Assembly: GCA_021732605.1 (NCBI GenBank) | Contig: JAKFUS010000015.1 | Span: 1 to 64,000, forward strand | DNA length: 64,000 nt | From: Betaproteobacteria bacterium | GTDB lineage: Bacteria; Pseudomonadota; Gammaproteobacteria; Burkholderiales; SG8-41 | Direction of reading: 5' to 3' | Shown here: piece after piece, positions 1-7,929 of the stretch | Layout of the letters: every line of letters begins with the position of its first letter | How positions within the stretch are numbered: position 1 is the first letter of the stretch | Position numbers and translations under genes: made by a program | The notes under the pieces: model-generated | What the model was told of the DNA's origin: nothing | Databases searched by the model: none | The model's input: the letters and a program-made list of their open reading frames with translations, nothing else

Positions 1-702
1 TTGCCTTTCAGTCTCAACGCGCGCAACACCTGGGACATGTTGACTCACCCGCGCTGGCTGATGGGTGTGATGGGACGCTACCTGCTCACCACCGGCATGC
101 CGATGTATGCCAACTACCCGGCAGCCGCCAAAGCGAAAATGACCAAAGGCCCGCCCGGACGCTCCAGCCTGCGCACCGACTCGATCAGCTGGGATGATTT
201 GGATGCCTTGCGCAAAATCTGGCCGCATAAACTGATCGTCAAGGGCATTCTCGATCCGCAGGACGCGATCAGCGCGGTGGACCACGGCGCTGACGGCATC
301 GACGTGTCCAACCACGGTGGGCGCAACCTCGACGGCATCGTTTCTCCGATTGAAGTTTTGCCGGAAATCGTCGATGCCGTGGGCAAGCGCGCGACGATAT
401 TCATGGACAGCGGGATCCGCCGCGGCAGCGACGTCGTCAAAGCGCTGGCGCTGGGCGCCAATGCGGTGATGGTCGGTCGCTCGACGCTGTACGGTGTGGC
501 AGCCGGCGGAGAAGCCGGTGCGGCGCGCGCGCTGGAGATCTACCGCGACGAAATCCACCGCAACATGGCGATTCTGGGTTGCAACACCATCGCCGACATC
601 GGCCCGCAATGCCTGCTGTTCGCCGACAAGCACGAGTTGCGTGCACCGAAAGAGCGTCCGGCGCTGCGTGTAGTGGCCGAAGCAAAAGCCGCGGAATCCT
701 GA
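1..702 (+). CDS. FMN-dependent alpha-hydroxy-acid oxidase/dehydrogenase, C-terminal part (truncated by window edge)
   Basis: The 233 visible residues are the C-terminal part of an FMN-dependent alpha-hydroxy-acid dehydrogenase (L-lactate dehydrogenase LldD/glycolate oxidase family), which oxidises 2-hydroxy acids to 2-oxo acids. Visible signatures are KGILDP, the active-site loop DVSNHGGRNLDG with its catalytic His, and the phosphate-binding stretch MDSGIRRGSDVVKALALGA followed by VMVGR. Family members are about 380-400 residues, so about 150 N-terminal residues lie before the window. The TTG at base 1 is therefore not the true start. It is a paralogue of the oxidase at 2632-3864. The exact hydroxy-acid substrate cannot be read from this sequence. 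Confidence 0.93.
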   Translation: MPFSLNARNTWDMLTHPRWLMGVMGRYLLTTGMPMYANYPAAAKAKMTKGPPGRSSLRTDSISWDDLDALRKIWPHKLIVKGILDPQDAISAVDHGADGIDVSNHGGRNLDGIVSPIEVLPEIVDAVGKRATIFMDSGIRRGSDVVKALALGANAVMVGRSTLYGVAAGGEAGAARALEIYRDEIHRNMAILGCNTIADIGPQCLLFADKHELRAPKERPALRVVAEAKAAES

Positions 703-736
703 GACCTAAAAACACGCCGCTGATACGGCGGCTGCG

Positions 737-772
737 AAAAAAGCCTGAAGACCCCGTCTTCAGGCTTTTTCT
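737..772. terminator. Bidirectional rho-independent terminator
   Basis: A perfect inverted repeat (AAAAGCCTGAAGAC, loop CCC, then its complement) is flanked by an A tract on the left and a T tract on the right, so it can stop transcription from both sides. It serves the oxidase ending at 702 and the convergent rdgC. The rdgC stop codon (760-762) lies inside the right arm. Confidence 0.9.
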
Positions 773-1662
773 TTCTCTCCACCAAGCGCTTTAACCAGGT
801 CGGCGAGCAGTAGTGACAGCTCGCCGGTCATCAGTGCAAAGTCGATTTCAAATTGTTCACCCTCGTCTTCGACTTCGGTATCGGATTCCCGTTTGAGAAT
901 TTCCAGGAAGGAAATGCGTTTGACCTGCAGTTGTTCCGTTAATACAAACGAAATGCGGTCGTTCCAGGTCAGCCCCAGACGCACCACCGTTTTTCCGGCG
1001 GCGATATGGTCGCGGATTTCCTTGCCATCCAGGTTGTGCCGCGCGTAACGCACGCTGGCTTTGCCGGCATCCGCCGCGCGCAGCTCAAGGTCCTGATCGA
1101 TGGTGAACACACCGGGCGCATCCCCCTTCACCAGCCATTCCGCCATCGCTGCAGCCGGTGAACGCTCAGTTTCCAGCCGCAAGGCATGCACATCGTCATC
1201 AGCCCGGCGCAGAGCCTCCATGAACTGTTCGGCCTTGGCATCCCCCGCCGCATCCACCGCGAGCCAGTGATGCGCGGCGTCGATCCAGGCATGGGTCGTG
1301 CGCCGGCGCGACAAGGCGCGGGGCATCAGTTCGTTCATCACCTGCATTTTGAGGTCGCGCATTTGCTTGCGGCCGACCGGTCGTCCCTGCTGGGCGGCAA
1401 TCGCCACAGACCGATCCTGCGCCTCCTGGCGGATGACCGATGCCGGCAACAGTTTCTGCTCCATGGCGAGGGCCAGCAGCCACTGGCGCTGCTGCTGGTA
1501 GAGAAAACGGCCGTCGTCCCGCGGGCAGACCCAGCCTGAGCTTTCCATCTGAAAGCCGCCGCAGGGCTGCAGCGGTTGTTGCGCCAACTTTTGTTCCAGT
1601 TCGTCGGCATCGACGGACCATTCCGCCGACAGGCGGTAGAGGACGAGATTCTTGAGCCACAT
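760..1662 (-). CDS. rdgC: Recombination-associated protein RdgC
   Basis: This 300-residue protein matches RdgC of beta- and gammaproteobacteria, a ring-forming dimer that binds DNA without sequence specificity and limits RecA filament formation. The N-terminus MWLKNLVLYRL is the family signature, and this fixes the ATG at 1662 although the frame is open 37 codons further upstream. Other family-like segments are the CGGF and GWVCPRDDGRF region near residues 30-50, and the acidic C-terminal region. No clear Shine-Dalgarno precedes the start. A TATAAT box in a short palindrome lies about 20 bases upstream (1679-1694). The gene is monocistronic and converges on the oxidase at 1-702. Confidence 0.93.
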   Translation of the reverse strand: MWLKNLVLYRLSAEWSVDADELEQKLAQQPLQPCGGFQMESSGWVCPRDDGRFLYQQQRQWLLALAMEQKLLPASVIRQEAQDRSVAIAAQQGRPVGRKQMRDLKMQVMNELMPRALSRRRTTHAWIDAAHHWLAVDAAGDAKAEQFMEALRRADDDVHALRLETERSPAAAMAEWLVKGDAPGVFTIDQDLELRAADAGKASVRYARHNLDGKEIRDHIAAGKTVVRLGLTWNDRISFVLTEQLQVKRISFLEILKRESDTEVEDEGEQFEIDFALMTGELSLLLADLVKALGGEKEKA

Positions 1663-1678
1663 GGGGAGGATAAAAAGC

Positions 1679-1694
1679 GTCCGATTATACGGAC
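1679..1694 (-). promoter_or_regulatory. Candidate rdgC -10 box inside a 5-bp inverted repeat
   Basis: On the minus strand the sequence reads GTCCG-TATAAT-CGGAC, a consensus sigma-70 -10 hexamer held between perfect 5-bp arms, 17 to 32 bases before the rdgC ATG. No good -35 hexamer is visible at 16-18 bases spacing. The arms may be an operator or chance. Confidence 0.4.
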
Positions 1695-1787
1695 ACCCGG
1701 CAGAGGCGAACAGCGTCTGCCCGGTCTTTTCCCTACCCGACCGCAGAAAACCTTGATTCAGTGCCCCGCACAACGCGGGCAGATGAG

Positions 1788-1985
1788 TTAACTCACCGCG
1801 TCGTCTCTCGGCTCAACCGTGGAATCCTGCTTGGTCCTGGCAATCTCCTCGGCGTAATTACGCGCATCGGACTCGGTATCAAATGAGGCCAGCGGTTCAT
1901 CAAAACCTGTTTCGCTGACATCCCATTTGTTGTTTTTTCCAAGTGAAACGTTAAAAACAGTTTCACCTTTCTGATCGAATCCCAT
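1788..1985 (-). CDS. Small conserved-type hypothetical protein (65 aa)
   Basis: An acidic, soluble 65-residue protein with the pattern NVSLGKNNKWDVSE, then ASFDTESDARNYAEEIA. This resembles the small DUF2188-like fold, in which a W-x-V strand is followed by a helix with alternating Ala and Glu. The start at 1985 is preferred over the ATG six bases upstream because AAAGG lies eight bases before it. It reads in the same direction as rdgC, downstream of the small lipoprotein gene. No function can be assigned. Confidence 0.6.
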   Translation of the reverse strand: MGFDQKGETVFNVSLGKNNKWDVSETGFDEPLASFDTESDARNYAEEIARTKQDSTVEPRDDAVS

Positions 1986-2065
1986 AATCATTACCTTTCA
2001 GCAAGCGTTCATCAAATAGAGAAGCGTGTCGAGAATTTACTTTCGGCCACGTGGCTGCCGGAGCA

Positions 2066-2329
2066 TTACTTCTTGGTGTCCGGTTTTCCACCCTCTTTAA
2101 AGGCTGGACTTGAGTGATCCCCCGCCTGCCCGGCTTGCGGCATTGGAGCCACTGCACCTTTGGGCACATTCGGAGCGGGCGGCGGCGGTGTCGGAGCGGA
2201 CGGAGGCAAGGGATCGCCCGGCTGCATCAACGATGGCTGGGGCGCGGTCGGCTTTGGATCCTCTTTTTTTCCGCAACCTCCGGCGAGCAAGACTGCGGCC
2301 GCAACAGTCAGCACCATGTAATGATTCAT
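2066..2329 (-). CDS. Small proline-rich lipoprotein
   Basis: An 87-residue protein with a type II signal peptide: a hydrophobic segment at residues 5-17, then the lipobox LAGGC with Cys19 as the lipidation site. The mature part is rich in Pro, Ala and Lys (for example PSAPTPPPPAPNVPKG) and looks disordered, with no catalytic domain. It is probably anchored to the inner leaflet of the outer membrane. Function unknown. It precedes the small gene at 1788-1985 in the same direction. Confidence 0.72.
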   Translation of the reverse strand: MNHYMVLTVAAAVLLAGGCGKKEDPKPTAPQPSLMQPGDPLPPSAPTPPPPAPNVPKGAVAPMPQAGQAGDHSSPAFKEGGKPDTKK

Positions 2330-2387
2330 TCCGCACCTCCATCGACAGCAAAGTTATTGTTGCGTGCCGACAGGCACGCGAAACCGC

Positions 2388-2600
2388 TCACAGCGCCCGC
2401 AAACCTGCTTCAAGGGCAACCAAGGCTGGTGAAAAGATTGTCTTGGGAATCGCCAGGTTCTTCCGTTCGGCATCGAACATACGGCGGCAAGCCTCCCCCC
2501 AACTCTGCTGCATCTCTGGCGCAAGGGTGTTATCGGGAAAAACAAGGCCTCGGACGGCGCCTGCCGCCCTGAGCACCGCAATTGCATGGTCGGGTATCAT
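2388..2600 (-). CDS. Possible small protein of unknown function (70 aa)
   Basis: A 70-codon frame in the 302-base gap between the lipoprotein gene and the divergent oxidase. Its composition is protein-like (mixed charged and hydrophobic residues, for example GEACRRMFDAERKNLAIPK), but no family is recognised and the Shine-Dalgarno is weak. If it is not real, the gap holds only the divergent promoter region. Confidence 0.28.
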   Translation of the reverse strand: MIPDHAIAVLRAAGAVRGLVFPDNTLAPEMQQSWGEACRRMFDAERKNLAIPKTIFSPALVALEAGLRAL

Positions 2601-2631
2601 TGCGGATTCCCAGCAAGCACTGATAAAAACC

Positions 2632-3864
2632 ATGACCAGCGTCAGCTACGAAAACGCCGCCACCGCTGCACTGTCCTCCTCAGCCCCAAGCATCCTGCAA
2701 TCCATGCTCGCGCTCGACGACTTCGAGGCCGAAGCCAGACGCCGCATCCCGCGCCCAATTTTCGGCTACATCAACGGTGGCGCCGAAACCAACGCCTCAC
2801 TGCACGACAACCGCGCTGTCTGGGACGAACTGCAGTTCGTGCCCAAATCGCTGGTCGATACCAGCGCGCGGTCGCTGGCCACCACGTTGATGGGCCATCA
2901 GTTCGACCTGCCTTTCGGCATTCCGCCGATGGGCGGCACCGCAATGACCTGCGCCGACGGCGACGTGGCGCTGGCCCGCGCTGCGGCCCGGGCCAACATT
3001 CCGATGGTGGTCAGCGGCGCCGCACTGACCTCGCTGGAACGCGTCAAACAGGAAGGCAAAACCGCCTGGTTCCAGGCTTACCTGCCCGGCGAAGACGAGG
3101 TGATCCAGCAATTGCTCGAACGCGTAGAACGCGCCGGCTACGACACGCTGGTGCTCACCGTCGACGTTTCAGTACTCGCCAACCGCGAGAACAACGTGCG
3201 TACCGGCTTCAGCACCCCGCTGCGACCGTCGCTGCGCCTCGCCTGGGACATGGGCACCCGGCCACGCTGGGGACTGAGCATGCTGCGCCATTCCCTCACC
3301 CACGGCATGCCGCATTTCGAGAACATGGGACCACGCGTGCCAATGATTTCCGCACTCAACCGCCAGGCCGGACGCCGCGACCGGCTGTCATGGCTGCATG
3401 TCGAACTGATGCGAAAACTGTGGAAGGGCCGCTTTGTGCTCAAAGGCATCCTTGATCCGTTGGACGCTGCGCGCGCGCGCGATGTCGGCGTCGATGGCGT
3501 GATGGTTTCCAACCACGGCGGCCGTCAGCTCGACGGCGCAGTGAGTCCGCTGCGCATGTTGCCTGCGATCAAGGCCAATGCCGGCAACATGGCGGTGATG
3601 ATGGATAGCGGCATCCGCCGCGGTACTGACGTGCTGAAGGCGCTGGCGCTCGGCGCCGACTTTGTCTTCGTCGGCCGCCCCTTCCTTTACGCAATTGCAG
3701 TCGGCGGCGAACACGGCGCGCAGCACGTCATCAACCTGCTGCGCAGTGAGCTGATGACCGACATGGCGCTGGTCGGGGTCAACTCGCCGAAGGAAATGCG
3801 ACCTGAACTGTTACTCGACCGCCGGGCCTGGGACTGGCGCAGCGCCGGCGTTTCAATAAAATAG
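2632..3864 (+). CDS. FMN-dependent alpha-hydroxy-acid oxidase
   Basis: A full-length (410 aa) FMN-dependent alpha-hydroxy-acid dehydrogenase. Visible features are the N-terminal FGYINGGAETNASLHDN segment (residues 44-60), the FMN-binding region GIPPMGGTA near 97-104, TVDVSV near 177, KGILDP near 271, the catalytic loop MVSNHGGRQLDG (His295 as base) and the phosphate site MDSGIRRGTDVLKALALGA. The frame is open 174 codons upstream, but homology begins only near the chosen ATG. The protein is closely related to the truncated gene at 1-702, so this locus carries two copies flanking rdgC. It may act on 2-hydroxy acids fed into the adjacent CoA-transferase/acyl-CoA dehydrogenase genes. The substrate is inferred, not seen. 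Confidence 0.93.
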   Translation: MTSVSYENAATAALSSSAPSILQSMLALDDFEAEARRRIPRPIFGYINGGAETNASLHDNRAVWDELQFVPKSLVDTSARSLATTLMGHQFDLPFGIPPMGGTAMTCADGDVALARAAARANIPMVVSGAALTSLERVKQEGKTAWFQAYLPGEDEVIQQLLERVERAGYDTLVLTVDVSVLANRENNVRTGFSTPLRPSLRLAWDMGTRPRWGLSMLRHSLTHGMPHFENMGPRVPMISALNRQAGRRDRLSWLHVELMRKLWKGRFVLKGILDPLDAARARDVGVDGVMVSNHGGRQLDGAVSPLRMLPAIKANAGNMAVMMDSGIRRGTDVLKALALGADFVFVGRPFLYAIAVGGEHGAQHVINLLRSELMTDMALVGVNSPKEMRPELLLDRRAWDWRSAGVSIK

Positions 3865-3884
3865 TTAATTAAAACAAATACTTA

Positions 3885-3925
3885 TATATAAAACTCTCTC
3901 TCACCAAAGACTTGGTGGAGAGGGA
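3885..3925 (-). terminator. Probable rho-independent terminator of the CoA-transferase gene
   Basis: Between convergent genes, CTCTCTCACCAA pairs with TTGGTGGAGAG (one bulge, 4-base loop). On the minus strand the hairpin is followed by TTTTATATATAAG, giving an imperfect U tract just after the stop at 3933. The AT-rich side also carries one copy of the recurrent AAACAAATACTTA motif (3872-3884). Confidence 0.55.
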
Positions 3926-3932
3926 CAGTAAG

Positions 3933-5108
3933 TTACACCGACTCTGCGGCCCTCAAGGCTGCAATCCCGGCCGCGTCGTAACCCAGTTCAGCCAGAATTA
4001 AGTCAGTCTGCGCCCCCACCGCCGGCACCGGATCCATGCGTGCCTCAACACCTTCAAAAGTCGCTGCAGGCAGCAGCGCAGGTATCGGGCCGGCTGGTGT
4101 TTCCACTGTTCTCCAGCGCTTGCGCGCCTGCAACTGCGGGTGATCCCAGACCTGGTCCGGCGTGTTAAGTCGCGAATTGGCGATATCAGCAGCATCCAAC
4201 TTCGTCACCACTTCTTCGCTGGTCCATGGCGCAAAGGTCTGCTCGATCAACGCGACCACCTCGGCGCGCACCGCAGTGCGCTTGGTATTGTTGTCATAGC
4301 GCGGATCCTTGGCCAGTTCCGGCCGGCCCAGCACCTTGTCGCAAAAATTTGCCCACTCGCGCTCGTTCTGGATGCCGAACAGCACGTCACCATCCTTCGT
4401 TCTGAAACGCCCGTAAGGCACGATGGTCGCATGGTCCGGGCCACTGCGCCGCGGCGCCTTGCCGGAGAAATGGGTGTAATACAGCGGATGCCCCATCCAC
4501 TCGGCCATGGTTTCGAACATGGTCAGATCGATGTGCGTGCCCTCGCCCGTACGCTCGCGGGTGTAGAGCGCAGCCAGAATCGCGGCATAGGCATGCAGCC
4601 CCGTGCCGATATCGGTGACAGAAATACCGACCTTGGCCGGCGACTCCGGCGTGCCGGTCAGCGACAACACCCCTGCTTCGCCCTGCACCAGCAGATCGTA
4701 GGCCTTCTTTTTCGAATACGGGCCGGTCGTGCCGTAACCCGATACGTCGCAGACAATCAGACGTGGATGTTTCTTGCGCAACCCGGAAGCGCCGAGTCCC
4801 AGCCGCTGCGCCGCGCCCGGCGCGAGGTTCTGGATGAACACATCGGCACCGGCGATCAGTTTCGCCAGAATGTTTTTCGCTTCGGGATGTTTGACGTCCA
4901 GCGTCAGGCTTTCCTTGGACCGATTGAGCCAGACAAAATAAGCCGACTGGCCTTTGACCGTCTGATCGTAATCACGCGCGAAGTCGCCCACCTTCGGTCG
5001 TTCGATCTTGATGACGCGGGCACCGAGGTCGGCGAGTTGACGGGAACAGAACGGCGCTGCGACCGCCTGCTCCAGCGCGACTACGGTAATTCCTTCGAGT
5101 GGCAGCAT
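3933..5108 (-). CDS. CaiB/BaiF family (class III) CoA transferase
   Basis: A 391-residue class III CoA transferase, which moves CoA between carboxylic acids through an aspartyl-CoA anhydride. The start MLPLEGITVVALEQAVAAP is typical. GYGTTGPY and the catalytic Asp166 in VTDIGTG are both present, and the C-terminal domain is complete. The stop of the downstream acyl-CoA dehydrogenase reading in the same direction lies 109 bases before its start, in a spacer full of 7-bp repeats. A pair of this kind commonly activates an organic acid to its CoA thioester and then oxidises it. The donor and acceptor acids are unknown. Confidence 0.93.
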   Translation of the reverse strand: MLPLEGITVVALEQAVAAPFCSRQLADLGARVIKIERPKVGDFARDYDQTVKGQSAYFVWLNRSKESLTLDVKHPEAKNILAKLIAGADVFIQNLAPGAAQRLGLGASGLRKKHPRLIVCDVSGYGTTGPYSKKKAYDLLVQGEAGVLSLTGTPESPAKVGISVTDIGTGLHAYAAILAALYTRERTGEGTHIDLTMFETMAEWMGHPLYYTHFSGKAPRRSGPDHATIVPYGRFRTKDGDVLFGIQNEREWANFCDKVLGRPELAKDPRYDNNTKRTAVRAEVVALIEQTFAPWTSEEVVTKLDAADIANSRLNTPDQVWDHPQLQARKRWRTVETPAGPIPALLPAATFEGVEARMDPVPAVGAQTDLILAELGYDAAGIAALRAAESV

Positions 5109-5115
5109 TGGAAAT

Positions 5116-5215
5116 TCGGTAAATGGTAATTGGTGACTAGTGACTGGCAGCAGGGTGATGTAGCAGAAAATACATGGCCGTTACCAATTACCAGTTACCA
5201 ATCACCAGTCACGCA
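5116..5215. repeat. Heptamer repeats filling the spacer between two same-strand genes
   Basis: Units of the GGTAATT/GGTGACT type occur on the plus strand at about 5118-5148, and in inverse orientation (TTACCAATTACCAGTTACC and following bases) at about 5175-5212. The two arms could fold into a long hairpin. The same units fill the spacer at 7057-7193. Confidence 0.75.
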
Positions 5216-5217
5216 GT

Positions 5218-6384
5218 TCAAAAAGACCGTGGCATCCCGAGAATATGTTCGCCGACGTAGGACAGGATCAGGTTGGTCGAGATCGGCGCGACCTGATAAA
5301 GCCGCGTCTCGCGAAACTTGCGTTCGACATCGTATTCCGCGGCAAAACCAAAACCGCCATGCGTCTGCAGGCAGGCATTGGCCGCTTCCCAGGACGCATC
5401 GGCTGCCAGCAGTTTGGCCATATTCGCCTCTGCGCCGCAGGGCTGCTTGGCATCAAACAATGCCGCCGCCTTGTAACGCATCAGGTTGGCGGCTTCGACA
5501 TTGACGTAACTGCGCGCAATCGGAAACTGTACGCCCTGATTCTTGCCGATAGGCCGGTCAAACACCACGCGGTCATTGGCGTATTTGCGTGCTCGATCGA
5601 CAAACCAGTAACCGTCGCCAATACATTCCGCGGCAATCAGGATGCGTTCAGCGTTGAGGCCATCGAGGATGTATTTGAATCCCCGCCCTTCTTCGCCGAT
5701 CAGGTTCTCGACGGGAATTTCCAGATGATCGAAAAACAATTCATTGGTTTCGTGGTTGACCATGTTGCGGATCGGCTTGACGGTCATGCCCTTTTTCAGC
5801 GCTTCCCGCAGGTCGACGATGAATATCGACATGCCTTCCGATTTCTTTTTGACTTCAGCCAGCGGTGTGGTGCGCGCCAGCAAAATCATCAGCTCCGAAT
5901 GCTGGATGCGCGAGATCCACACCTTCTGACCATTGACGACATAACGGTCGCCTTTTTTGACGGCGACGGTCTTGATCTTGGTGGTGTCGGTGCCGGCGGT
6001 CGGCTCGGTGACCCCCATCGATTGCAGGCGCAGCTCGCCGGTGGCAATCTTGGGCAGATACTTTTGTTTCTGCGCATCAGAGCCGTGGCGCAGCACCGTG
6101 CCCATGTTGTACATCTGGCCATGGCAGGCGCCGGAATTGCCGCCGCTGCGGTTGATCTCTTCCATGATGATCGAGGCCTCGGTCAGCGTCAGTCCTGAAC
6201 CGCCGTATTCCTCAGGAATCAGCGCCGACAGCCAGCCGGCTTGCGTCAGCGCCGTAACAAAGGCTTCGGGATAAGCGCGCGCCTCGTCGATCTGCTGCCA
6301 GTAGGCGCTGTCGAACTGATTGCACACCGCGCGCACACCTTCACGCAAATCGGCATGGCTGTTCTGGTCGGGCATGGACAACAT
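5218..6384 (-). CDS. Acyl-CoA dehydrogenase family protein
   Basis: A 388-residue FAD-dependent acyl-CoA dehydrogenase. The N-terminal helical domain and the FAD-binding middle domain (MGVTEPTAGTD near residues 122-132, KVWISR in the next strand) are clear. So is the C-terminal HGGFGFAAEYDVERKFRETRL motif. The usual catalytic YEGTSE is replaced by QVAPISTNL. Some subfamilies show this, so the base may be elsewhere. The first plausible ATG is at 6384, with another at 6375; neither has a strong Shine-Dalgarno. It is transcribed ahead of the CoA transferase at 3933-5108 and diverges from the decarboxylase gene at 6520. Confidence 0.92.
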   Translation of the reverse strand: MLSMPDQNSHADLREGVRAVCNQFDSAYWQQIDEARAYPEAFVTALTQAGWLSALIPEEYGGSGLTLTEASIIMEEINRSGGNSGACHGQMYNMGTVLRHGSDAQKQKYLPKIATGELRLQSMGVTEPTAGTDTTKIKTVAVKKGDRYVVNGQKVWISRIQHSELMILLARTTPLAEVKKKSEGMSIFIVDLREALKKGMTVKPIRNMVNHETNELFFDHLEIPVENLIGEEGRGFKYILDGLNAERILIAAECIGDGYWFVDRARKYANDRVVFDRPIGKNQGVQFPIARSYVNVEAANLMRYKAAALFDAKQPCGAEANMAKLLAADASWEAANACLQTHGGFGFAAEYDVERKFRETRLYQVAPISTNLILSYVGEHILGMPRSF

Positions 6385-6519
6385 GGGATTCACATCATGG
6401 AAAAATGGGGAAAAAAGATTATAAACGATCACCCTTACCAATCTCCGCGCATTGGAGCGTCAGGGCAAAACGTCTACACTGCGTTTTTATGTCCGGTAAT
6501 CCCGCAAAAAGGAGCGCGT

Positions 6520-7056
6520 GTGCAAACCGACCAGCAGACCAAAGCCACGGTGTGGCCGGACCAGATTTTTGATGTGCTGAAAGAGGCCGGCGTGACCCAG
6601 GTTGCCTATGTGCCGGATGCCGGCCACAGCAAGCTGATCAGCCGCTGCGAAGCCGAAAAAAGCATGCACACGGTATCGCTGACCACCGAGGAAGAAGGTG
6701 TTGCGATGCTCGCCGGATCGTGGATGGGCGGTGCCAAAGGTGTACTGCTGATGCAATCCAGCGGCGTCGGCAACTGCATCAACATGCTGTCGATGTTCCA
6801 GGAATGCCGGCTGCCGCTGCTGATGCTGGTGACCATGCGCGGGGTCTGGGGTGAATTTAATCCCTGGCAGGTGCCGATGGGTGGCAGCACCGCAAGCGCG
6901 CTGAGTGGCGCCGGCGTCATCGTGCATTCCGCTGAACGTGCTGAGGATATCCGCGACACCGTGCACGCCTCTGCCCTGCTCGCCTTCCAAACCTACCGGC
7001 CCGTGGCTGTATTGATTCAGCAAAGTGTGATTGGCTTCAAGAACTGGAGCAAATGA
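6520..7056 (+). CDS. Thiamine-diphosphate-dependent decarboxylase, alpha (Pyr-domain) subunit; sulfopyruvate/phosphonopyruvate decarboxylase-like
   Basis: A 178-residue protein corresponding to the pyrimidine-binding half of a ThDP decarboxylase, like ComD of sulfopyruvate decarboxylase. Visible are VAYVPDAGHSKLI (N-terminal strand), TTEEEGVAMLAGSWMGG with the conserved Glu that activates the cofactor, and MQSSGVGNCINMLS. A GTG start at 6520 is chosen because AAGGAG lies six bases upstream and homology begins there. The PP-domain half is the next gene (7214-7807), so the enzyme is a split heteromer. The substrate could be sulfopyruvate, phosphonopyruvate or another 3-substituted pyruvate; sequence alone does not decide. 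Confidence 0.85.
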   Translation: MQTDQQTKATVWPDQIFDVLKEAGVTQVAYVPDAGHSKLISRCEAEKSMHTVSLTTEEEGVAMLAGSWMGGAKGVLLMQSSGVGNCINMLSMFQECRLPLLMLVTMRGVWGEFNPWQVPMGGSTASALSGAGVIVHSAERAEDIRDTVHASALLAFQTYRPVAVLIQQSVIGFKNWSK

Positions 7057-7193
7057 TGGTGACTGGTAATTGGTAATTGGTGATTGGTGATTGGTGATTG
7101 GTAATTAAGTGATTAGGTGATGGGTGATGGGTGATGGGTGATGGGTGATGGGTGATGGGTGATGGGTGATGGGTGATGGGTGATGGGTGATGG
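7057..7193 (+). repeat. Heptanucleotide tandem-repeat array (GGTRATT then ten perfect GGGTGAT units)
   Basis: Directly after the alpha-subunit stop come units GGTGACT, GGTAATT, GGTAATT, GGTGATT (three times) and GGTAATT. An interruption follows, and then ten exact GGGTGAT copies at 7122-7191. The array fills nearly the whole spacer of the two-gene operon. Every unit of the perfect block contributes an ATG, and because 7 is not a multiple of 3 these fall in all frames. Confidence 0.95.
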
Positions 7194-7213
7194 CAAAAAT
7201 AATTGGAACTGAC

Positions 7214-7807
7214 ATGAAAAAACAATCTGCATTGGATCGACGCAAAGTCGTTGCCGCCCTGCTCGCTGACCGTGGCGATGCGCTGGTCGTCACCGGACTC
7301 GGCTCGCCGACCTACGACGCTTATGCCGCCGGCGACCATGATCTCAATTTCTATCTGTGGGGCGGCATGGGTGGTGCCGCGATGGTCGGTCTCGGTCTGG
7401 CGCTGGCACAACCCAAACGCCGCGTGCTGGTGATCACCGGCGATGGCGAAATACTGATGGGGCTCGGCTCGCTGGCGACCATCGCCGTCGATGCACCGAA
7501 AAACCTCGCCATCGCCGTGATCGATAACGGCCATTACGGCGAGACCGGCATGCAGCGCGCGCACACCGGACGCGGCGTCGACATTACCGGCATGGCCAAA
7601 GCCGCCGGTTTCAAATCAGCGACAACCATACGCACTCAAGCCGCGCTGAAACTATGGATCAGCAAATTCCATCGCCAGTCCGGTCCGGTGTTCGGCGACA
7701 TCAAGGTGACTGCCGTGGCGGCACCGATGGCCTTGCCGGTGCGTGACGGCACTGCGATCAAGCATCGTTTCCGCACCGCACTGCTGGGAGCTAAGGCGCT
7801 GGAATGA
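7214..7807 (+). CDS. Thiamine-diphosphate-dependent decarboxylase, beta (PP-domain) subunit; sulfopyruvate decarboxylase-like
   Basis: A 197-residue PP-domain subunit that binds the diphosphate of ThDP. The motif GDGEILMGLGSLATI, about 27 residues before VIDNGHYGETG, is the classic GDG...N metal/ThDP signature. WGGMGGAAMVGLGLALA packs against the cofactor. It complements the alpha subunit at 6520-7056. The ATG at 7214 has GGA upstream; in-frame ATGs at 7187 and 7190 lie inside the heptamer array and would add nine or eight residues. Array length could thus affect which start is used (inference). Confidence 0.85.
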   Translation: MKKQSALDRRKVVAALLADRGDALVVTGLGSPTYDAYAAGDHDLNFYLWGGMGGAAMVGLGLALAQPKRRVLVITGDGEILMGLGSLATIAVDAPKNLAIAVIDNGHYGETGMQRAHTGRGVDITGMAKAAGFKSATTIRTQAALKLWISKFHRQSGPVFGDIKVTAVAAPMALPVRDGTAIKHRFRTALLGAKALE

Positions 7808-7822
7808 TGGAATTGTCGCAGT

Positions 7823-7924
7823 CCTTCACCCCAACCTTCTCCCTGCTGCGTGGGGAGAGGGAGACGGACCTTGGTTTTCACCCCCTCGCCCCGTGCTAAC
7901 GGGGAGAGGGCTGGGGTGAGGGGC
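7823..7924. repeat. Two palindromic GGGGAGAGGG-type interspersed repeats, opposite orientations
   Basis: Copy 1 (about 7823-7866) has CACCCCAACC, TTCTCCC, a short loop and GGGGAGAGG. Copy 2 (about 7876-7924) reads CCCTCACCCCAGCCCTCTCC on the minus strand and forms a CCCCG/CGGGG stem. Further copies are at 8273-8314 and 20789-20835. This type of extragenic palindrome is dispersed in many proteobacterial genomes. Confidence 0.85.
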
Positions 7925-7929
7925 AACCT

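Noticed and set aside
2110-2631. N-terminal extension of the oxidase at 2632
   Set aside because: The extra 174 codons have no homology, are basic and low-complexity, and overlap the lipoprotein gene; the homology begins near the ATG at 2632.
7057-7193. Possible CRISPR array because of regular repeats
   Set aside because: The period is 7 bases with no spacers, and no cas genes are present; it is a simple tandem repeat.
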